In this document: one piece after another, positions 31,501 to 37,445 of the stretch | Position numbering within the stretch: the first letter of the stretch is position 1 | Layout of the letters: each line of letters starts with the position of its first letter | Source: Smittium culicis | Taxonomy: Eukaryota > Kickxellomycota > Harpellomycetes > Harpellales > Legeriomycetaceae | Direction: 5' to 3' | Assembly (NCBI GenBank): GCA_001970855.1 | Contig: LSSN01000771.1 | Span: 37,680 to 75,124 of the forward strand | DNA: 37,445 nucleotides | Made by a program: the position numbers and the translations under genes | The notes under the pieces: generated by a model | Told to the model about the DNA's origin: nothing | The model's input: the letters and a program-made list of their open reading frames with translations, nothing else | Databases searched by the model: none

Positions 31501-34500
31501 ATAGATAATCGAGAAAAAAAAAAAGCTTTTAGAATATTTTAAAATAAATTACATACTCAAAAATTTCGCAGATTAATGAATAAAATTAAACAAAAATATC
31601 CATAAATTAATGATACTTATTAAAAATAAATGAGATATGTAAAAATGATTTTGATTTAATAAGTTAAAATTTTTCACCTATTTAATGCAGAAAAATAGTT
31701 GGAGTAAATATATCTTGTTGAAATTAGTATTTTAATATAAATAAATTAGTGAACTTATATAAGACAAAAAACCCTTAAAAACCATTAGAATTTTTAACAA
31801 TTATATAGTTTCAATTTTTTTATTTCTCGAAATAATAAATTAGATTATCACAATCTAACATGAATTCTGCGTAAAGCATATAGACGATCTTGATTTTTTT
31901 ACGTATATTTTAAAATAAAAATATAAGTTAATACCTGTATGATACCTCTTTATCATGACTTAATGGAGTTATAATCATCATTTAAAATTAAAGAAAGATA
32001 AAAAATACCATAAAAATAATATAGTATTTTTATTTATTTATTATAACTGAATTTAATTGACTCTTTTATTTATTACTTTTATTTTTTTCTACAAAGTGTA
32101 ATATTGTGAATTTTGAAAATAATTAATAAATAATAGGCATAAATACAAGATATTTAAGAGTACTAAAAATATTCGAAGCAGTTTTCATTATCTTTTCTAA
32201 GAGCATTATCAATTTTAAAATTGGAAATTTATTTCTTTAAATAGTACTGATTTTTATCCCATCAATTTAATAAAGTAACAAAAAAAATTAACACATATAT
32301 ATATATCAAGAAAAGCTAGGTTTTTGTATTATTTATACGATTTTAATTACTATTATTTTCATTTTCATTTTATCATTACTAACTATTTTTTGTTATATAT
32401 GTGCTAAAGATAACTATAAAGGGTTGAATTTTCATACTTATTGTCTTTTTTGGGGAAAAAAACACAGCAAATATACATATTAATCCAGAAATTTCAAATG
32501 GATATACCTATTGGATATAATAATTTTATAATTTTATCAGGTTTAATTAAACGCCTTTCCTTCTAGCTTCTGTATTGAAAAATATACTATTGAGGTTTCC
32601 TCCAAGTGTATTTAACAAATATTTATTCGATTTTTGTTTTTGATATAAGTTGTATTTTTTTTCTTTTACAAATGTGCAACTGAAATTATTTCAGGTTTTT
32701 AAAATACTATCAGACGATATAATAAGATAATATTCTTTTTTATATGATTTTATTTTTTCAATTTTTGATAAATTGAATATTTTACATTAAAAATTCCCTT
32801 CCTGAATTTCTTCGCTTTTTTTTATATCAATAAATTTACATCTTCAATCCTTTATATCTTAATAAATCAATTATAAATTCGACTAATAATAATAATAAAA
32901 TATGATATTTCAATCCAATATATGCCAAAAATTTTATAATAAATATAATATAGAAACTTTAAAGAAACTCAATATATATAAGTGTATTCAAAAAATTTCG
33001 ATAAAAGCTTTTAATAAAATAATCAGATATATTTTTTCACATTAAAATTCAGTATAAAAACTCAAAACTAGATATACATCTTTAGGATCAATATAATAAG
33101 CTTTAATCGCTTTTTAAATCCTTACTTCGCTAATTCTTAATTTTTTTATGCCGTCCTAATTATAGATAATTTGCACTTTTTAGCACAGTTATACATAATT
33201 AAGTGAGCTTAATTTGAGAAAAAATCAAAAATATCAATTATAATTATTTAAAAAAAATTTTCTCATTGACGATACTTAACTTATTATCTATTATTTAATG
33301 TAGCTGATAGAACAATAAATTTCAAAAAAGCTATCATATTCGTTATTTTCTCGTAAAACCTATATTTATGACTAATAATTCATATATTCACTCATATTTT
33401 ATCTATAAAAATCTAAATAAAGGAATATTTAATAAATTAAAAAGGCTAAATGAAAATAATAGTCTATATTAAAATGAATATTATTATTTTTGTAATTAAT
33501 CTAGCGGTTTTATCAATTAATAAAATTATCTCCAAGATTTACGAAAGTGAAAAAATATTCAGTGTTAAAAGTCGGGGATTTTTTTTTTATCCGATTCAGG
33601 CTTATTATTTAAGCATAATCAATTATTAACGATTGAAAGTAATTTTTTTTTTTTTTAAAATTACCAGTAATTCCAATAACAAGTCAAAATACAAATAAAA
33701 AAAGATAACCCGTATTTGATATCAATTTATTCAGTTGTGAATTAAGAATAATTAATCGATTAAAAAATAATATCTTGTTATTTTTAATTGGTTTTTTGGT
33801 ATAATTTTTGAGTACTATAATATCAATCTGCCCTTGGAAAAAAAAAAAAGGGATATTTTTCGAACAATTGCTATTTTAATTCTAAAAAAATTACTAGTTT
33901 TTTTTTTTTTTCATATTATAATAAAGCAATTTATTTGGCTAATAAACACCAATGGTTATATAGAATTATAATAGAAAGTATTTATAAAAATAGAGTTAAG
34001 AGTACTAAAATATTAAAATAACAATTTTTTTTTGATACGCTAATTTAGTTATTATAAAGAGTAAAATATTGCGAAAACATAATAATAACAACAAATAGAA
34101 AAATAACAGATGTTATTTCTGGGTTATCAAGTATATTATAAGCTTAAAATGTTATAAAATAATTCATAAAAATAATTTTCAGCCGATCAAAATATGTAAT
34201 TAAAATATCCGTAGATACCTACATAGTATACATAGTTTTATATTTTAAACTCGGGCTGATGATAATAGATTGAATCACGAGGTCATAAAAATCATGTAAC
34301 CAATTTAGTTATTAATAAAATTGCATTATTTTATGATAAGGAGCTAGTATTAGTAAATTTTGATTTATTTAGTATACTAAGATTTCAAATAGACCAAAAG
34401 TTTGTATAATTTCATTGAAAAATTAATAAAAGTTCAATATACCTATTTAGCCCCAATTTATTATGAAATTAAAAATGAATCATTTCACTTACAATAAAGT

Positions 34501-35900
34501 ATGTAATTTTTTTTTGGGTGGTCTTGCTTATATTATTCAGCGTTTTTAAAAGGTATAATTATAATTTATAATATTATATTTATGTAGAAAATATGACGGA
34601 ATATAAAAAATACAATCTGAAAAAATGATGCGGGAATTTGCAGAAATAAATATAAAATTTTTAACTTTAAATAAACGTAGTTTGGATTTTGATCCACGGG
34701 AAAAAAATTAAATATAATAATTTGAATAATTTTTCTATAAAAAATTTATATTTGCGTTAATACTAGTATTTTTTCCTGAATTTTTCAGATTTATTCTAGT
34801 ATAATCTGTGTTAATTCATCATACCATATATACATATAATATTAAAACGAATATTTAGTAACTACCCAAATCTATTCTAGCTAAAATTTTTTAGCAAAGA
34901 AAAAATTAGATATAGAAAAAAAATAAATAGTCATAAATCTTTCAGCCTTCATTTAATCTAAATATACGTGAGAAGAAAAATGATGATTTTTAAATTTTCT
35001 TTCGTAATTTTTAAAAAGACTACAAATTCAAATTTGCTTAATAAAATCTCAGTGACAAAAAAAATAAAAGGCTACATATTAAAAAAAACACTCACTTATT
35101 CGGCGAAAATTATTGTTTCAGTTTCAGAAATTAAGAGTACTATACCAATATTTTTTTAATAAATTTAGTATTAAAAAATATGAAGTTATATAGATTCCAT
35201 ATTGAGATAAATATGATTACCCAATTTAATATTGATGTAGTTTTAAAATCAGTAATATGAGTTTTAATATTGATAGCTATGCTATATTTAAAAATCAGAA
35301 TATTTTAACATCTAAAATTTATATAATCAAAGAGTAAAATAACTATATTTAAATTATTGTAGTTATAAAATTTTCTAAAGTAATCGGAAAATATTAAAAT
35401 TATTATATAGTTTAAGGAGTAGTGATAAATAAAACAGCATAAAATTATTAGATATAAAATTTTCTTTATAAATTCACCAATAAATAGTTAATTTTTATTT
35501 AGTATTATACAGACGTAAATTTGAAATCTTATTTTTGAAGAATATAAATATAGAGCGTATTAAAATATTCCAAAAATTATTTATTTCGAAAGCGTTATTA
35601 TTTGAGAAAAAATTTCCATATTTTATACGTTAATATTCGATGTCACAAAGTTATATCGCTTAAAGCAATGACTGTGCGGATATTTATGTTTTTAGATTGG
35701 TCCTATTTCCAATTAAATACGCAGCTTGTAGAACGAAATACGAATTTATTTGCAAAATAATAATGATAATTTTTTTTTTTTTGCCTTATACCAACTTCAG
35801 TTTTCTTAATTGTTATCATGTCAAATAAAATTCTGCGATAAAAAAAGTAAATAAACGTTTAATATATAATTTTTTTAATAAGAAAAAACAAAAATTTTGA
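28522..35900. other. large AT-rich desert, no gene supported
   Basis: Homopolymer A and T runs are frequent and stops occur in all frames. Short ORFs at 30810-30992 (minus) and 34968-35159 (plus) have no recognised domain. No tandem satellite, tRNA or rRNA is seen. It resembles the desert at 4.6-10.6 kb in composition. Confidence 0.5.
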
Positions 35901-37445
35901 AGAAGCCTATAGAATGAATCTACTGGTAGTGGGGGGAGGGTGAGGAATAATCTTAGCAATGTAATAGCGAGCATAGTATTTAATATCTAAAGCCATTTGT
36001 TTAATTAAGGTAGGTGCTTAGCTATGCTGATTGATAGCTACTATTTGTGTTTAAGCGCTAGGAAAAAAACAAAGATCAACAGGATTTAATGTGGAATTTC
36101 TCTATATTTTGAAATATAGTCATATCAAATGGTTATGCAGCGATCTACACAATAATATAGGGTTAGTAAATACTCAAATATACAAGCTTTAAATAATGCT
36201 AAATGTGCTGTTATACATGTTTATTATGTTCAGCTGAAGCACAAAGTTGAGTTGTGAAAATTTTTTACCAGTTTTATCGCAATCCATTTTCTACGCTGTA
36301 TTTAAAGTGCTATAATTAAAGAATTTGTAATGGCTATGTGCCTTGGTTGTTTAGTGGCTATTTTCACTTTTAAATAATTAAGGGATGGGGAGAGAAAAAA
36401 GCACCAATTTGAATTAATTAATGTTAGGAGCAAATGGGCATAAAGACTGGTATCAATATATGCAAAAGTGAAACGAGTTTTATGGAGAGGAATAGTGTTA
36501 TTGGAAGGGGCTGTGGAACAAATAAAATTGAACAACTGATATGATCTGTTTGATTGTAATTTCATGTTGCATATTGTATGTGATATTCTTTATGAAGGAG
36601 ACATTTTATAGTGTAAAGTAGATAGGTATAAAATCGCATAAAAAATCAATGGTCAATGAGCAAAGTCATTTCTTCCTTTTAACAAATGAAAATAGCAAAA
36701 TTAAGTGAAAAAATGGATAAAACGTTATGCCTTTACTAACCTGCCAATAATATTTGCAAAAGTTAAATAATCAAACCAATAATATTAAGCTGAAACTATA
36801 CTATCTTCGTTCAGAATTCCCAATATGATTAAAATGTTAGAAAAAACACGATATTTAATTCAAAAGCCAATAAACAAAAGGAAATTGTTCGCTACAATGA
36901 AGATTGGCAGGTGGAGACAATGTATTAGTAAATAAATCGCAGAGTAAATAATTGGAAGAGTATTTTAATTAGGTGGAGTGGTTTGTTTTTACAAGGTTTT
37001 CCATAGTAGAATTGCATTAAAAAGGGCTTTTTATCAATATCGTACGAAATAAGTGAGTGAGTTAGTGGGTTAATTGGATTTTCAGTAAGACATTATTAAT
37101 ATCAGTATAAGAAATTTAAGAGGTTAGCGTGTGGAGTAAGAGAGAGATTATTAAGTGAAATAGCGAATGAAAAGAGAGTCAGGCTCGAGTGACTATAAGA
37201 TATTGAAGAATGTGAAATTATTTATTGGGGGGAAAAAGCCTGAGCTGGCAAAGATGCAAGTGTGTATTATAAGCATGAAATTTAATTAGCATTTCTGCGT
37301 ATAAAAAGGCTGAAGGGTACAATCACGCAGTAAATAGGGCGTAATACTACATAGCGAATTAAATGTAGTATCAGAAAAATAGTTGGGTGGTCACATTTAT
37401 AATGCGGCTATTGGGTGGTATCGGGAAGTAGCGCCAATGGAATTC
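35901..37445. other. less AT-rich flank, possibly upstream of a gene beyond the window
   Basis: The composition changes near 35.9 kb, with G-rich words such as GGGGGGAGGG, and resembles the 10.6-11.1 kb region in front of COA1. An 87-codon minus ORF at 36302-36565 has no recognised domain. This may be the edge of the next gene block. Confidence 0.3.

Noticed and set aside
36302..36565. Minus-strand ORF of 87 codons near the right end
   Set aside because: No motif, no splice or neighbour support; judged unproven.

Overview
The window looks like AT-rich nuclear DNA from an early-diverging (zygomycete-type) fungus. The evidence is a fungal GT15/KTR mannosyltransferase, a fungal-pattern Coa1, short introns of about 66-160 bases with GTAWGT-like donors, TATTAAC/TACTAAT-like branch sites and TAG acceptors, and large decayed AT-rich spacers carrying old LINE and MITE copies. 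A Harpellales-like genome is my guess; no ribosomal marker is present to prove it.

Layout. (1) 1-2.47 kb: non-coding, with several ~190 bp piggyBac-like MITEs (TTAA targets, CCCTTTCC...GGAAAGGG ends). (2) 2.47-3.59 kb: intact Golgi alpha-1,2-mannosyltransferase. (3) 3.6-11.2 kb: very AT-rich desert with no gene I can support. (4) 11.2-20.8 kb: the gene cluster: COA1 (+), a six-exon FANCE-like gene (-), a 25-residue ribosomal protein eL41 gene with a probable 5'UTR intron (-), a large PPR-like helical-repeat gene (+), and a two-exon polyprenol reductase DFG10/SRD5A3 gene (-). COA1/FANCE and PPR/DFG10 are convergent pairs. (5) 21.1-21.7 kb: a MITE split by a second, 427 bp inverted-repeat element with a 4 bp target duplication. 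(6) 21.8-27.7 kb: one badly decayed non-LTR retrotransposon (LINE) on the + strand with recognisable ORF1 start, AP-endonuclease and reverse transcriptase blocks. (7) 28.3-28.5 kb: a possible fragment of another LINE. (8) 28.5-35.9 kb: a second AT-rich desert. (9) 35.9-37.4 kb: less AT-rich sequence with no recognised gene.

The genes do not form a pathway. Two are mitochondrial (Coa1, probably the PPR-like protein), two serve protein glycosylation at different steps (DFG10 makes dolichol in the ER, the KTR enzyme extends mannose chains in the Golgi), one is a ribosomal protein, and one is a DNA crosslink repair factor. The most notable item is the FANCE-like gene: it is split into six small exons, so simple ORF calling shows only its last exon and part of the second.
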